Shown here one piece after another: positions 17,554 through 26,423 of a stretch of DNA of 64,000 nucleotides. The translations under genes were made by a program, and so were the position numbers. Within the stretch, counting starts at the first letter, position 1. Every line of letters starts with the position of its first letter. Where the stretch lies: positions 1 through 64,000 of the forward strand of contig NZ_SPVF01000006.1 in assembly GCF_004614185.1 (NCBI RefSeq), read 5' to 3'. This DNA is from Zemynaea arenosa. Lineage in GTDB: Bacteria > Pseudomonadota > Gammaproteobacteria > Burkholderiales > Burkholderiaceae_D. The notes under the pieces are model-generated. The model was given only the letters and a program-made list of their open reading frames with translations, ran no database searches and was not told the DNA's origin.

Positions 17554-18257
17554 GTGCGTGCTCCGGCGGACGGCGCATCGCCCTGCACCAGCACCAGCAG
17601 GCCGTTCATCGCCAGCGCCACCACGATCAGCACCATGCCCAGTGCGATGCCCTGTGCGAACTCGCCCTTGCTGGTCTCCAGCGTGATGGCGGTGGTGATG
17701 GTGCGCGTTTCGCCCTCGATATTCCCGCCCACCATGAGCGCGCAGCCGACTTCCGAGATCACGCGCCCGAAGCCGCTGATCACGGCGGCCATGACGCCGA
17801 AGCGCACCTCGTACAGCAGCGTGGCCATCACGCGCCAGCGCGAGGCGCCGTGTACGATGGCCGTTTCGGCGTAGCGCGGATCGGCTGCCTGCACCGCCGC
17901 CAGCGTGAAGGCCACCAGCACCGGCAGCGCAATCAGCACCTGCCCCGCCACGATGCCGCGCTGCGTGAACAGCCATTGCAGCGGGCCAAGGGCGCCGTGG
18001 CGCGACAGCAGGAGATACAGGAGAAGGCCGATCAGCACCGTCGGCATCGACAGCGCGGCCTGCGCCAGCCAGATGGCAAAGCGGCGGCCAGGAAAACGAT
18101 GAATGGCGATCGCATACCCCAGCAGCACCGCGACCGGGGTGGCGATGGTGAGGCCGACAAGGCTCGTGAACAGGGACACCCACACGATGCGCCACAGCCC
18201 CGGATCGCCCGAGAACAGCATCGTGAACGCCGCGACGATGGCGTCGGTCAGCGCCAT
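17550..18257 (-). CDS. tupB: tungstate ABC transporter permease
   Basis: 235 residues with five to six transmembrane helices. The BPD-type permease loop is visible around residues 130-160 (ADPRYAETAIVHGASRWRVM). SEVGCALMVGGNIEGETRTI and the following TTAITLETSKGEFAQGIALG are characteristic of TupB. The start (MALTDAIVAAFTMLFSG) overlaps the end of fdhD by ten bases, and the stop overlaps tupC, so the three genes are translationally packed. Confidence 0.93.
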   Translation of the reverse strand: MALTDAIVAAFTMLFSGDPGLWRIVWVSLFTSLVGLTIATPVAVLLGYAIAIHRFPGRRFAIWLAQAALSMPTVLIGLLLYLLLSRHGALGPLQWLFTQRGIVAGQVLIALPVLVAFTLAAVQAADPRYAETAIVHGASRWRVMATLLYEVRFGVMAAVISGFGRVISEVGCALMVGGNIEGETRTITTAITLETSKGEFAQGIALGMVLIVVALAMNGLLVLVQGDAPSAGART

Positions 18258-19096
18258 TCCTGCATCGCGTCGAAGACCAGCCGCTCGCGTCCGGTGAGCA
18301 GCAGGAAGTGCTTGCCCGTGCAGCGCGCCAGCAGGGACATGCCGACCCGCTCCGCCACCATATGCCCCATCTGCGTGGTGCCGGAGCGCGAGAGCAGGAA
18401 GGGGATGCCCATCTGCGCGCCCTTGATCACCATTTCGGACGTCAGGCGCCCGGTGGTGTAGAACACCTTGTCCTCGCCACCCAGGCCATCGAGCCACATG
18501 CGGCCCGCGATAGCATCCACCGCATTGTGGCGGCCCACGTCCTCGATGAAGTACAGCAGCTCGCCAGCATTCGAAAACAGCGCGCAGCCATGCACGGACC
18601 CGGCCTGCTTGTAGATGGACTGCTGCGCGCGGATGGTTTCGACGATGCGGTAGACCACCGTTTGATCGAGCCGGGCATCGGCGGGCAGCGTGATGCGGTC
18701 CACCTCGTCCATCAAGCCGCCGAACACGGAGCCTTGGCCACAGCCGGTGGTCACGACCTTTTTCGCGGTGCGCTCCTCCACGTCCACGATGCCGCTGCGC
18801 GTGACCACGGCCACCGCATCGACCGACCAGTCGACCTGCACGGACACGATATCCTCCAGCGCACGCACCAGGCGCTGGTTGCGCAGGTAGCCGAGAGTGA
18901 GCGCCTCCGGCGCGCCGCCCAGCGTCATGAGCGTGACCAGTTCGCGCTTGTCCACGTACACAGTGAGCGGGCGTTCGGCCGGGATGTGCAGCGTGGAGAG
19001 GCGGCCGCGTTCATCCAGCGCCGTCACTTCGTGCGTGAGGCTGGCCTGGGCCTGGGACAGCTCGGGCAGATAACGGGTCGGGTCGCGCGCGGTCAT
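18248..19096 (-). CDS. fdhD: formate dehydrogenase accessory sulfurtransferase FdhD
   Basis: 282 residues, normal FdhD length. FdhD passes sulfur from cysteine desulfurase to the metal-bis-pterin cofactor before it is inserted into formate dehydrogenase. VGRHNAVDAI, GRLTSEMVIKGAQMGIPFL and SRSGTTQMG are family markers. The catalytic Cys loop here reads TGCGQGSVFGG; the E. coli enzyme has two Cys in this loop (CxxC), of which only the first is kept here. In the C. necator fds operon the homologous gene is called fdsC. It overlaps both fdsA and tupB, which ties the tungstate transporter physically to the enzyme genes. Confidence 0.95.
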   Translation of the reverse strand: MTARDPTRYLPELSQAQASLTHEVTALDERGRLSTLHIPAERPLTVYVDKRELVTLMTLGGAPEALTLGYLRNQRLVRALEDIVSVQVDWSVDAVAVVTRSGIVDVEERTAKKVVTTGCGQGSVFGGLMDEVDRITLPADARLDQTVVYRIVETIRAQQSIYKQAGSVHGCALFSNAGELLYFIEDVGRHNAVDAIAGRMWLDGLGGEDKVFYTTGRLTSEMVIKGAQMGIPFLLSRSGTTQMGHMVAERVGMSLLARCTGKHFLLLTGRERLVFDAMQEWR

Positions 19097-21903
19097 GGCG
19101 GCAATTCTGCCATGCCTTGCAATATCTGGCCGCCACCAAACGAGCCCTGGGCCGCCACCGTGCCACCGAGGCGCACGCGGATCGCGCAGTACTTGAATTC
19201 AGGGATCTTCCCGAACGGATCCAGCGCGGGGTTGGTCAGCTTGTTGATGGCCGCCTCGTAATAGCAGAACGGGACGAAGATGGCGCCGCGCGGCGAGCTG
19301 TCGTCCGCCCGCGCATACAGGGCCACGCGCCCGCGCCGCGATTCGATGGTGACCACGTCGCCGGGCTGGCCGCCCAGGGCGGCGAGGTCCAGCGGGTGCA
19401 CCAGGGCGACCGGATCCGGTTCCAGCGCGTCCAGCACCACGGTGCGGCGGGTCATGCTGCCGGTGTGCCAGTGCTCCAGTTGGCGGCCCGTGATCAGCAC
19501 CAGCGGATACTCGTCGTCCGGCCGCTCGTCGGCCGGGATGATGTCCGCCGGGACGAAGCGTGCGCGCCCGCCCTGCAGCGGGAACTGCTCGGTAAACACG
19601 ATCGGTTCCCCGGCCGCGCCCTCCTCCGTGCACGGATAGGTCACGCTGCTCTCGCGCTCAAGCCGGTCCCACGTGATACCGGCGATGCTGGGCATGGTGC
19701 CGCGCATCTCGTCGAACACCTCGGCCGGGTGGCCGTAGTTCCAGGCCAGCCCCAGGCGGCGCGCAAGCTGCTGGATGATCCACAGGTCCTGGCGCGCGTC
19801 GCCGGGCGGAGCCAAAGCCTGGCGGCCCAGCTGCACCATGCGGTCCGTGTTGGTGAAGGTGCCCGTCTTTTCCGGGAACGCGCTGGCGGGCAGGATCACG
19901 TCCGCCAAATAGGCCGTCTCGGTCAGGAAGATGTCCTGCACCACCAGATGGTCCAGCGCGGCCAGCGCATCGCGGGCGTGGTTCGCATCCGGGTCCGACA
20001 TCGCCGGATTCTCGCCCATGATGTACATGCCCTTGACCGAACCGGCAAGGATGGCGTCCATCACCTCGACCACCGTGAGCCCGGGCTGGTCGTCCAGCGT
20101 GGCCGGATCCACGTTCCAGGCCTGCGCAAACTTGTCTCGTACCCCCGGCGTGTTCACGCGCTGGTAGTCCGGGTACATCATCGGGATCAAGCCCGCGTCC
20201 GACGCGCCCTGCACGTTGTTCTGGCCCCGCAGCGGATGCAGGCCTGTGCCGGGGCGGCCGATCTGTCCCGTCATCAGGGCCAGCGCGATCAGGCAGCGTG
20301 CGTTGTCCGTACCGTGCACGTGCTGCGAGATGCCCATGCCCCACAGGATCATGGAGGCTTTCGAGGTCGCATACAGGCGGGCGACGTAGCGGATGGTGTC
20401 GGCGTCGATGCCACAGATGGGCGCCATCTGTTCCGGGCTGTAATCGGCGACGTTGCGTTCCAGCTCGTCGTAGCCGATCGTGCGGCTCTCGATGAAGGCG
20501 CGGTCCACCAACCCTTCGGTGACGATGGTGTGCATCATCGCGTTCAGCAGCGCCACGTCGGTGTCCGGCTTGAACTGCAGGTAGCGGTGCGCGTGAGGCG
20601 CGAGGTCCGAACGGCGCGGATCGCACACGACCAGCTTCGTGCCTGCGGCGGCTGCGTTTTTCATCCAGGTCGCGGCCACCGGGTGGTTGACGGTGGGGTT
20701 GGCGCCGATGACGATCACCACCTCGGCGCGGGTCACGTCCATCACCGGGTTCGAGACGGCACCCGAACCGATCCCCTCCAGCAGCGCGGCCACGGACGAG
20801 GCATGGCACAGGCGCGTGCAGTGGTCGACGTTGTTGCTGCCGAAGCCCGTGCGTACCAGTTTCTGGAACAGGTAGGCTTCCTCGTTGCTGCATTTGGCCG
20901 AGCCGAAACCGGCCAGCGACCTGCGGCCGTGCGTATCGCGAATGCGCGCCAGGCCCAGGCCGGCGGCGTCCAGCGCTTCGTCCCACGTCGCTTCGCGGAA
21001 CACGTCGTACACGCGTTCCGGGTCCATGGTGAAGTCGCCTCGCTTGGCCGGCGCGTCGGCGCGGCGGATCAGCGGCTTGGTGAGGCGGTGCGGGTGGTGC
21101 GCGTAGTCGAAGCCGTAGCGGCCCTTCACGCACAGGCGGCCGTGGTTGGCCGGACCATCGCGGCCCTCGACATAGAGGATGCGGTTGTCCTTGATGTTGT
21201 AGGTCAGCTGGCAGCCCACGCCACAGTAGGGGCAGACCGAATCGACCTGCTTGTCCGGCACCGTGAGCGCGGCGTCGCGCGCGGGTGCCAGTGCCCCGGT
21301 CGGGCAGGCCTGCACGCATTCGCCGCAGGCCACGCAGGTAGAGGCGCCCATCGGGTCGTCCATGTCGAACACGATCTGCTCGCCCGCGCCGCGGTAGGCC
21401 AGGCCGATCACGCCATTCATCTGCTCGTCGCGGCAGGCGCGCACGCAGCGGGTGCACTGGATGCAGGCGTCCAGGTTGACGGCGATGGCGGCGTGCGAGA
21501 GGTCGGCCTTGGGCTGCGGGCGCGAGTCGAAGCGCGGCTTGCCCATGCCGAGTTTCGCAGCCCATTCGTCCACCTCGTTGTGCAGGGTGTGCTCCTGCTC
21601 GGGCATGTCGGAGAGCAGCAGCTCCAGCACCATGCTCTGGGCGGCGAGAGCGCGCGGGCTGTCGCTGTGTACCTTCATGCCCTGCGCGGGCGCGCGGCAG
21701 CAGGAGGGCGCGAGCACCCGCTCGCCGTCGATCTCCACCATGCACGCGCGGCAGTTCCCAACTGCCTCCATGCCGGGCTTGTAGCACAGGCGCGGGATAG
21801 CGACGCCTTCACGGTCCGCGACTTCGAGCAGGCTTTCGCCCGGCTGCGCGGTGACGCTGCGGCCATTCAGTTCAAAGGTCACGCAGTTCGTCACGGTGGT
21901 CAT
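19093..21903 (-). CDS. fdsA: NAD-dependent formate dehydrogenase catalytic (alpha) subunit
   Basis: 936 residues. It oxidises formate to CO2 at a bis-pterin Mo or W centre and passes electrons along iron-sulfur clusters. An N-terminal 2Fe-2S domain has Cys at about 40, 51, 54 and 68. Two ferredoxin-type 4Fe-4S motifs follow (CIQCTRCVRAC near 147 and CVACGECVQAC near 190), then the proximal cluster CPYCGVGC (224-231). The metal ligand region HCTRLCHASSV has Cys366 at the place of selenocysteine in E. coli FdhF, so this is the cysteine form. Molybdopterin-binding segments include VIVIGANPTVNHPVAAT and GRPGTGLHPLRGQNN. It overlaps fdsGB and fdhD by four bases each. The neighbouring tungstate transporter suggests W rather than Mo, but the sequence alone does not prove it. 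Confidence 0.93.
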   Translation of the reverse strand: MTTVTNCVTFELNGRSVTAQPGESLLEVADREGVAIPRLCYKPGMEAVGNCRACMVEIDGERVLAPSCCRAPAQGMKVHSDSPRALAAQSMVLELLLSDMPEQEHTLHNEVDEWAAKLGMGKPRFDSRPQPKADLSHAAIAVNLDACIQCTRCVRACRDEQMNGVIGLAYRGAGEQIVFDMDDPMGASTCVACGECVQACPTGALAPARDAALTVPDKQVDSVCPYCGVGCQLTYNIKDNRILYVEGRDGPANHGRLCVKGRYGFDYAHHPHRLTKPLIRRADAPAKRGDFTMDPERVYDVFREATWDEALDAAGLGLARIRDTHGRRSLAGFGSAKCSNEEAYLFQKLVRTGFGSNNVDHCTRLCHASSVAALLEGIGSGAVSNPVMDVTRAEVVIVIGANPTVNHPVAATWMKNAAAAGTKLVVCDPRRSDLAPHAHRYLQFKPDTDVALLNAMMHTIVTEGLVDRAFIESRTIGYDELERNVADYSPEQMAPICGIDADTIRYVARLYATSKASMILWGMGISQHVHGTDNARCLIALALMTGQIGRPGTGLHPLRGQNNVQGASDAGLIPMMYPDYQRVNTPGVRDKFAQAWNVDPATLDDQPGLTVVEVMDAILAGSVKGMYIMGENPAMSDPDANHARDALAALDHLVVQDIFLTETAYLADVILPASAFPEKTGTFTNTDRMVQLGRQALAPPGDARQDLWIIQQLARRLGLAWNYGHPAEVFDEMRGTMPSIAGITWDRLERESSVTYPCTEEGAAGEPIVFTEQFPLQGGRARFVPADIIPADERPDDEYPLVLITGRQLEHWHTGSMTRRTVVLDALEPDPVALVHPLDLAALGGQPGDVVTIESRRGRVALYARADDSSPRGAIFVPFCYYEAAINKLTNPALDPFGKIPEFKYCAIRVRLGGTVAAQGSFGGGQILQGMAELPP

Positions 21904-23591
21904 GCCAGCTCCTGCGGAAAGTAGCGGATCACGCAGTCGACCGGATTCGGCGCCGCCTGCCCCAGGCCACAAATGGACGCATCGCGCATCACCTGCGACA
22001 GCTCGCCCAGCAGCGCCGTGTTCCAGCGTGGCTGCTCGATCAGCGCCAGCGCCTTGGCGGTGCCCACGCGGCATGGCGTGCACTGGCCACACGATTCGTC
22101 GCGGAAGAAGCGCATCATGCTGCGCGCGGCGTCGACGGCGCGGTCCTGGTCCGACAGCACGATCACGGCAGCGGAGCCGATGAAGCAGCCGTAGGGCTGC
22201 AACGTGTCGAAGTCCAGGGGTACGTCCCCTAGAGATGCAGGCAGGATGCCGCCTGAGGCGCCGCCCGGCAGGTAGGCATAGAACGTGTGCCCGTCCTGCA
22301 TGCCGCCGCAATACATGTCGATCAGCTGGCGCACCGTGATCCCGGCAGGCGCGTACTTGACACCTGGGTCACGCACGCGACCAGATACCGAGAACGAGCG
22401 CATGCCCTGGCGGCCATTGAGGCCGTGCTGGGTGAACCATTCCGGGCCGTGAGTCAGGATGTCGCGCACCCAGTGCAGGGTTTCGAAGTTGTGCTCCAGC
22501 GTGGGGCGCCCGAACAAACCCACTTGTGCCACGTACGGTGGCCGCAGCCGCGGCATGCCGCGCTTGCCCTCGATGGATTCGATCATCGCGGACTCCTCGC
22601 CGCAGATGTAGGCGCCTGCGCCGCGGCGCAGGTGGATGGCAGGAAGGCCCGCTACCGGGGGCGCCTTGGCCAGCAGGGCCAGCTCGCGTTCGAGGATGGC
22701 GCGGCAGCCGTGGTATTCGTCGCGCAGGTAGATATAGATGGCATCGATGCCGACCGCCCAGGCGGCGACCAGCGCCCCCTCCAGGAAGCGGTGCGGGTCG
22801 CGTTCCAGGTAGGTGCGGTCCTTGAATGTGCCGGGTTCGCCCTCGTCGATGTTCACGGCCATCAGGCGCGGGCCGGCTTCGGCGCGCACCAGGCGCCATT
22901 TCCGCCCTGCGGGGAAACCGGCGCCGCCGAGGCCACGCAAGCCGGAATCTTCCATCGTGCGGATTACATCATCGGCGCTATGCTCACCCGCGAGGCAAGC
23001 GCGCAGCAAGGCGTAGCCGCCGTCGCGCAGATACTCTTCCAGACCTGTGTATGGGTGTGGTTCATGCTTCGTTTGCCCCGACAGCACGTCGGCCAGCACG
23101 CTCTCTGACGTGGCTTGCGCAACCGGATGCTGGCCGACCACCACGGCGGGGGCCTGTTCGCAGCGGCCGACGCAGGGAGCTTCCAGCACGCGCACGTCCG
23201 TGCCGAGGATGCCCGGCAGCTTGTCCAGCAGCGCCCTGGCGCCGGCCAGCTCGCACGACAGGCCGCCGCACACGCGAACCGTCAAACCAGGGGGCGCGTC
23301 CTCGCCCTCTTTCACGATGTCGAAGTGGTGATAGAAGCTCGCGACCTCGTAGACCTCGGCCTGCGGGACGTTCATCTCGGAGGCCAGCGCCGCCAGGTGC
23401 TCGGCGCGCAGGCACTTGAAGCTGTCCTGCAGCGCGTGCAGGTGCTCGATCAGCAGGTCGCGGCGGCGCGGCGCGTGGCCCAGCACGGTGCGCACCTCGT
23501 CCAGGGCGGCAGGGTCGACCCGGCGCCCACGCGGTGCCTGGCGCTTGCGCTGGCGTGTGCCATCGACGGCAATCGGAATCACTGTATTCAT
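21900..23591 (-). CDS. fused FdsG-FdsB diaphorase subunit of formate dehydrogenase
   Basis: 563 residues joining two normally separate subunits. Residues ~1-160 are FdsG/NuoE-like, with a thioredoxin-fold 2Fe-2S site (Cys at about 108, 113, 140 and 144; VCGGLSC and APCVGRCEQAP). Residues ~185-563 are FdsB/NuoF-like: the FMN/NADH site (LGGAGFPAGRKW, NIDEGEPGTFKDR, GAGAYICGEESAMIES) and a 4Fe-4S site (SCGQCTPCRVGT, then ICGLG). It transfers electrons from the FdsA clusters to NAD. The same fusion is known for the tungsten FDH1 of Methylorubrum extorquens. The Met opening MNTVIPIAVDG is the best start, though without a strong ribosome site. Confidence 0.9.
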   Translation of the reverse strand: MNTVIPIAVDGTRQRKRQAPRGRRVDPAALDEVRTVLGHAPRRRDLLIEHLHALQDSFKCLRAEHLAALASEMNVPQAEVYEVASFYHHFDIVKEGEDAPPGLTVRVCGGLSCELAGARALLDKLPGILGTDVRVLEAPCVGRCEQAPAVVVGQHPVAQATSESVLADVLSGQTKHEPHPYTGLEEYLRDGGYALLRACLAGEHSADDVIRTMEDSGLRGLGGAGFPAGRKWRLVRAEAGPRLMAVNIDEGEPGTFKDRTYLERDPHRFLEGALVAAWAVGIDAIYIYLRDEYHGCRAILERELALLAKAPPVAGLPAIHLRRGAGAYICGEESAMIESIEGKRGMPRLRPPYVAQVGLFGRPTLEHNFETLHWVRDILTHGPEWFTQHGLNGRQGMRSFSVSGRVRDPGVKYAPAGITVRQLIDMYCGGMQDGHTFYAYLPGGASGGILPASLGDVPLDFDTLQPYGCFIGSAAVIVLSDQDRAVDAARSMMRFFRDESCGQCTPCRVGTAKALALIEQPRWNTALLGELSQVMRDASICGLGQAAPNPVDCVIRYFPQELA

Positions 23592-23635
23592 GAGGTGCGG
23601 ACGCAAAGACGTCGGGCGGCTGGGCCGGTATGGCC

Positions 23636-23641
23636 AGTATA
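23636..23641 (-). promoter_or_regulatory. candidate -10 box for the formate dehydrogenase set
   Basis: TATACT on the minus strand, 45 bases before the fused fdsGB start, inside the 79-bp gap after waaF. A weak TTTTCC lies 17 bp upstream. It would let the FDH/tungstate genes be transcribed apart from the LPS genes. Confidence 0.35.
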
Positions 23642-23670
23642 AGTCTCCCACCGGCCGGGGAAAAGCAAAG

Positions 23671-24702
23671 TCAGCGCCGGTCCAGCATCGGGACCAGCGC
23701 ATCCCACGCGGCGCCGGGTTCCAGCTTTTCCATGCAGTTGTGGTGGCCCAGCGGGCAAATGCGCTGGCGGCAGGGCGAACAGTCGAGCCGCAGCGAGAGC
23801 GAACGGGCGACGTCGGAGAATGGTGGCGCGTGGTCCGGGTCCGTGGGGCCGTACAGCGCGATCACGGGGCGGTTGAGCGCCGAGGCGACGTGCAACAGGC
23901 CGGAGTCATTGGCTACCACGGCATCCGCGTGGGCGATCAGGGCGATGGCTTCGTCCAGGCGCGTGGCGCCTGCGAGGTTGAGCATGCGCTCCGTCCCCGT
24001 GATCTGCAGGATCTCGTCGCAGGCCTCGCGGTCCTTCGGGGAGCCGAGCATGCCGACCACCGCGTGCGGGTCGCGTTCGCGGACCATGCGTGCGAGTTCG
24101 GCGAAGTGACGCGCGGGCCAGCGCTTGGCAGGGCCGAATTCGGCGCCGGGCGCAAACAGCACCAGCCGGGCATCGCTGCGCACGCCCGCCTTGGCGCAAG
24201 CGGCACGTTGCGCTTCCTCATCCACGTGCAGGCGGGGGCGCGGCGCGACGGCCAGGGGTGCGCGCGGATCGTTGGCGAGGGCCGCGTAGAACGGCACCAT
24301 GGGGCGCGGCGGCTCATCGTCGCGATGGATCACGTTGAGAAGGCCGTAGCGCATCTCGCCCTTGTAGCCCACGCGTTTCGGAATCCCGGCCAGCCAGGGG
24401 ATCAACGCGTACTTGATGGTGTTGGGGAGCACGTAGGCATCCGCATAGCCGCGGGCGCGCAACTGGCGGGCGTAGCGCCAGCGTTCCTTGAGCTGCAGCG
24501 GGCCATGGCGGAACGGCGTCTCCAGCACCTCGGCCACATCCTCCACCGCACGCCACACTGGTGCGCAGGAGGGTGGTGCCAGCACATCGATGGGGCGCTC
24601 GGGGTGGGCCTGCTTGAGGCGCTGCAGCAGCGGCTGGGCCATCACCGCATCGCCGATCCAGTTGGGGGAGATGACCAGCGTGCGCTTCACCTGCGAGGTC
24701 AC
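23671..24702 (-). CDS. waaF: lipopolysaccharide heptosyltransferase II
   Basis: 343 residues, GT9 family. It adds the second heptose to the LPS inner core from ADP-heptose on the cytoplasmic face. The N-terminal SPNWIGDAVMAQPLLQRL is the WaaF signature; the C-terminal half has the donor site NDSGLLHVASALNRPVIALY and GPTDPDHAPP, and the Cys-rich end SPCRQRICPLGHHNCM. It overlaps the msbA stop by four bases. Confidence 0.94.
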   Translation of the reverse strand: MTSQVKRTLVISPNWIGDAVMAQPLLQRLKQAHPERPIDVLAPPSCAPVWRAVEDVAEVLETPFRHGPLQLKERWRYARQLRARGYADAYVLPNTIKYALIPWLAGIPKRVGYKGEMRYGLLNVIHRDDEPPRPMVPFYAALANDPRAPLAVAPRPRLHVDEEAQRAACAKAGVRSDARLVLFAPGAEFGPAKRWPARHFAELARMVRERDPHAVVGMLGSPKDREACDEILQITGTERMLNLAGATRLDEAIALIAHADAVVANDSGLLHVASALNRPVIALYGPTDPDHAPPFSDVARSLSLRLDCSPCRQRICPLGHHNCMEKLEPGAAWDALVPMLDRR

Positions 24703-26423
24703 GCCGCATCCTCGCTGAACTGCAGGCGATACAGCTTGGCGTACATGCCGCCGCGCGCCAGCAGCTCGTCATGGGTGCCGGTCTCGATGATGCGTCCCTG
24801 GTCCAGCACCGCGATACTGTCGGCGCGCTCGATGGTCGAAAGGCGGTGGGCGATGACGATGGTGGTGCGGCCGGCCATCAGGGTGTCCAGCGCCGCCTGT
24901 ACGGCGCGCTCGGACTCGTTGTCCAGCGCGGACGTGGCTTCGTCCAGGATCAGGATCGGCGCATCCTTGTAGATGGCACGGGCGATGGCGACGCGCTGGC
25001 GCTGACCGCCGGACAGGCGCATGCCGTTTTCGCCGATGCTGGTATTCACGCCGTCCGGCAGGTTGGCCACCACGTCGGCCAGATGCGCGGCCTGGATCGC
25101 GGCTTGCAGGCGGGCTGCGTCGATCTTCTCCACGCCGTAAGCGATGTTGGCGGCCAGCGTGTCGTCGAACAGCACCACGTTCTGGCTCACCATCGCCAGC
25201 TGGGCGCGCAGGCTGGCCAGCTTGATGTCCTCGTACGGCACGCCATCCAGGAGCAACCGGCCCTCGGTCGGCTTGTAGAAGCGTGTGACCAGATTGACGA
25301 AGGTGGACTTGCCACCGCCGGAGGCGCCCACCAGCGCGACGGTCTTCCCGGCCGGGACGTCCAGCGTGACGTGGTTGAGCGCGAGACGTTCCTCGTCGCC
25401 GTAATGGAAGCTCACGTCCTCGAAGCGCACATGGCCCGCCGGCTTGTCCAGCGTGACGTGGCCGGGGTCCGGCTCGGCGGGCGCGTCGATCGTGTCGAAT
25501 ACCGTTTCGGCAGCGGACAGCCCGCGCTGGATCGGCCCATTCACCTCGACCAGGGACTTGAGCGGCTGCAGCAGCATCAGCATCATGGCGATGAAGTTGG
25601 AGAACTCGCCGGACGTCATCCCGGACTGCAGGGCCAGGACGATTACTACCGATACCGCGCCGGCGGTGGCGATCTGCGTGATCGGCACCGTGGCCGCAAA
25701 GGCCACCGTCATGCGCTGCGAGAAGCCGCGCAGGGCGTCGCTACGCTGTTCGAAGCGGCGCAGTTCATAGTCCTGGCCATTGAAGACGCGGATCACCTGG
25801 TGGCCACGCGCGGCTTCATCCACCACCTGGGTCATCTCGGCGGTGACGCGCTGGTTGTCGCGGTTCAGGCGGCGCAGGCGGCCAGTGGTGGTGCGCACCA
25901 CCAGCGCGGTGACGGGTACGATCACCAGCGCCACCAGCGTGAGGCGCCAGTTGGTCAGCAGGAGGCCGATCATCAGCCCGGCGACGGTCATCGCATCGCG
26001 CACCACGGCCAGGAACACGGAGTTGATCATGTCCACCACCTGGCGCACGTCGCCGATGACGGTGTTGATCAGCTTTCCCGATGACTCCTTGTGGAAGTGG
26101 GACACCGGCAAGCGCAGCAGCCGGTGGAAGGCCAGGCGGCGGATGTCGTTGAGGACCCGGCTCATGACCCAGTTATTCAGATAGGCGGTAGCGAAGGTCG
26201 ACACGCCGCGCAGCAGGAAGATCCCGAGCAGGATCGCGGGCACGAGCCACAGGCTGAATGGCACGCGCGCATTGAACGCGCGGTCGATCAGCAGCTCGAG
26301 GGACTTGGTCAGCATGGGCTGGGTGGCCGCGGTGACGGCCATCGCCACCAGCGACAGCGCAGCACGCCCCTTGTACGGTTTGACGATGCCAAGCAGCCGC
26401 TTGACGATCACACTATTTTCCAT
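24699..26423 (-). CDS. msbA: lipid A export ABC transporter MsbA
   Basis: 574 residues, the usual size for a fused half-transporter. Six transmembrane helices fill about 1-320; the ATPase domain has Walker A VGASGGGKSTFV, signature [14 protein letters not shown] and Walker B ILILDEATSALD. MsbA flips core-lipid A across the inner membrane. Being between waaF and a ligase-like gene supports this over a generic exporter. Its start overlaps the ligase end by 11 bp. Confidence 0.93.
   Translation of the reverse strand: MENSVIVKRLLGIVKPYKGRAALSLVAMAVTAATQPMLTKSLELLIDRAFNARVPFSLWLVPAILLGIFLLRGVSTFATAYLNNWVMSRVLNDIRRLAFHRLLRLPVSHFHKESSGKLINTVIGDVRQVVDMINSVFLAVVRDAMTVAGLMIGLLLTNWRLTLVALVIVPVTALVVRTTTGRLRRLNRDNQRVTAEMTQVVDEAARGHQVIRVFNGQDYELRRFEQRSDALRGFSQRMTVAFAATVPITQIATAGAVSVVIVLALQSGMTSGEFSNFIAMMLMLLQPLKSLVEVNGPIQRGLSAAETVFDTIDAPAEPDPGHVTLDKPAGHVRFEDVSFHYGDEERLALNHVTLDVPAGKTVALVGASGGGKSTFVNLVTRFYKPTEGRLLLDGVPYEDIKLASLRAQLAMVSQNVVLFDDTLAANIAYGVEKIDAARLQAAIQAAHLADVVANLPDGVNTSIGENGMRLSGGQRQRVAIARAIYKDAPILILDEATSALDNESERAVQAALDTLMAGRTTIVIAHRLSTIERADSIAVLDQGRIIETGTHDELLARGGMYAKLYRLQFSEDAA

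Noticed and set aside
16894-18195. A 433-codon minus-strand frame joining an N-terminal region to tupC
   Set aside because: The first half is another frame of tupB. tupC starts at a GTG overlapping the tupB stop and needs no extension.
19117-21924. A 935-codon plus-strand frame opposite fdsA
   Set aside because: Same artefact; fdsA has all its cluster and pterin motifs intact on the minus strand.
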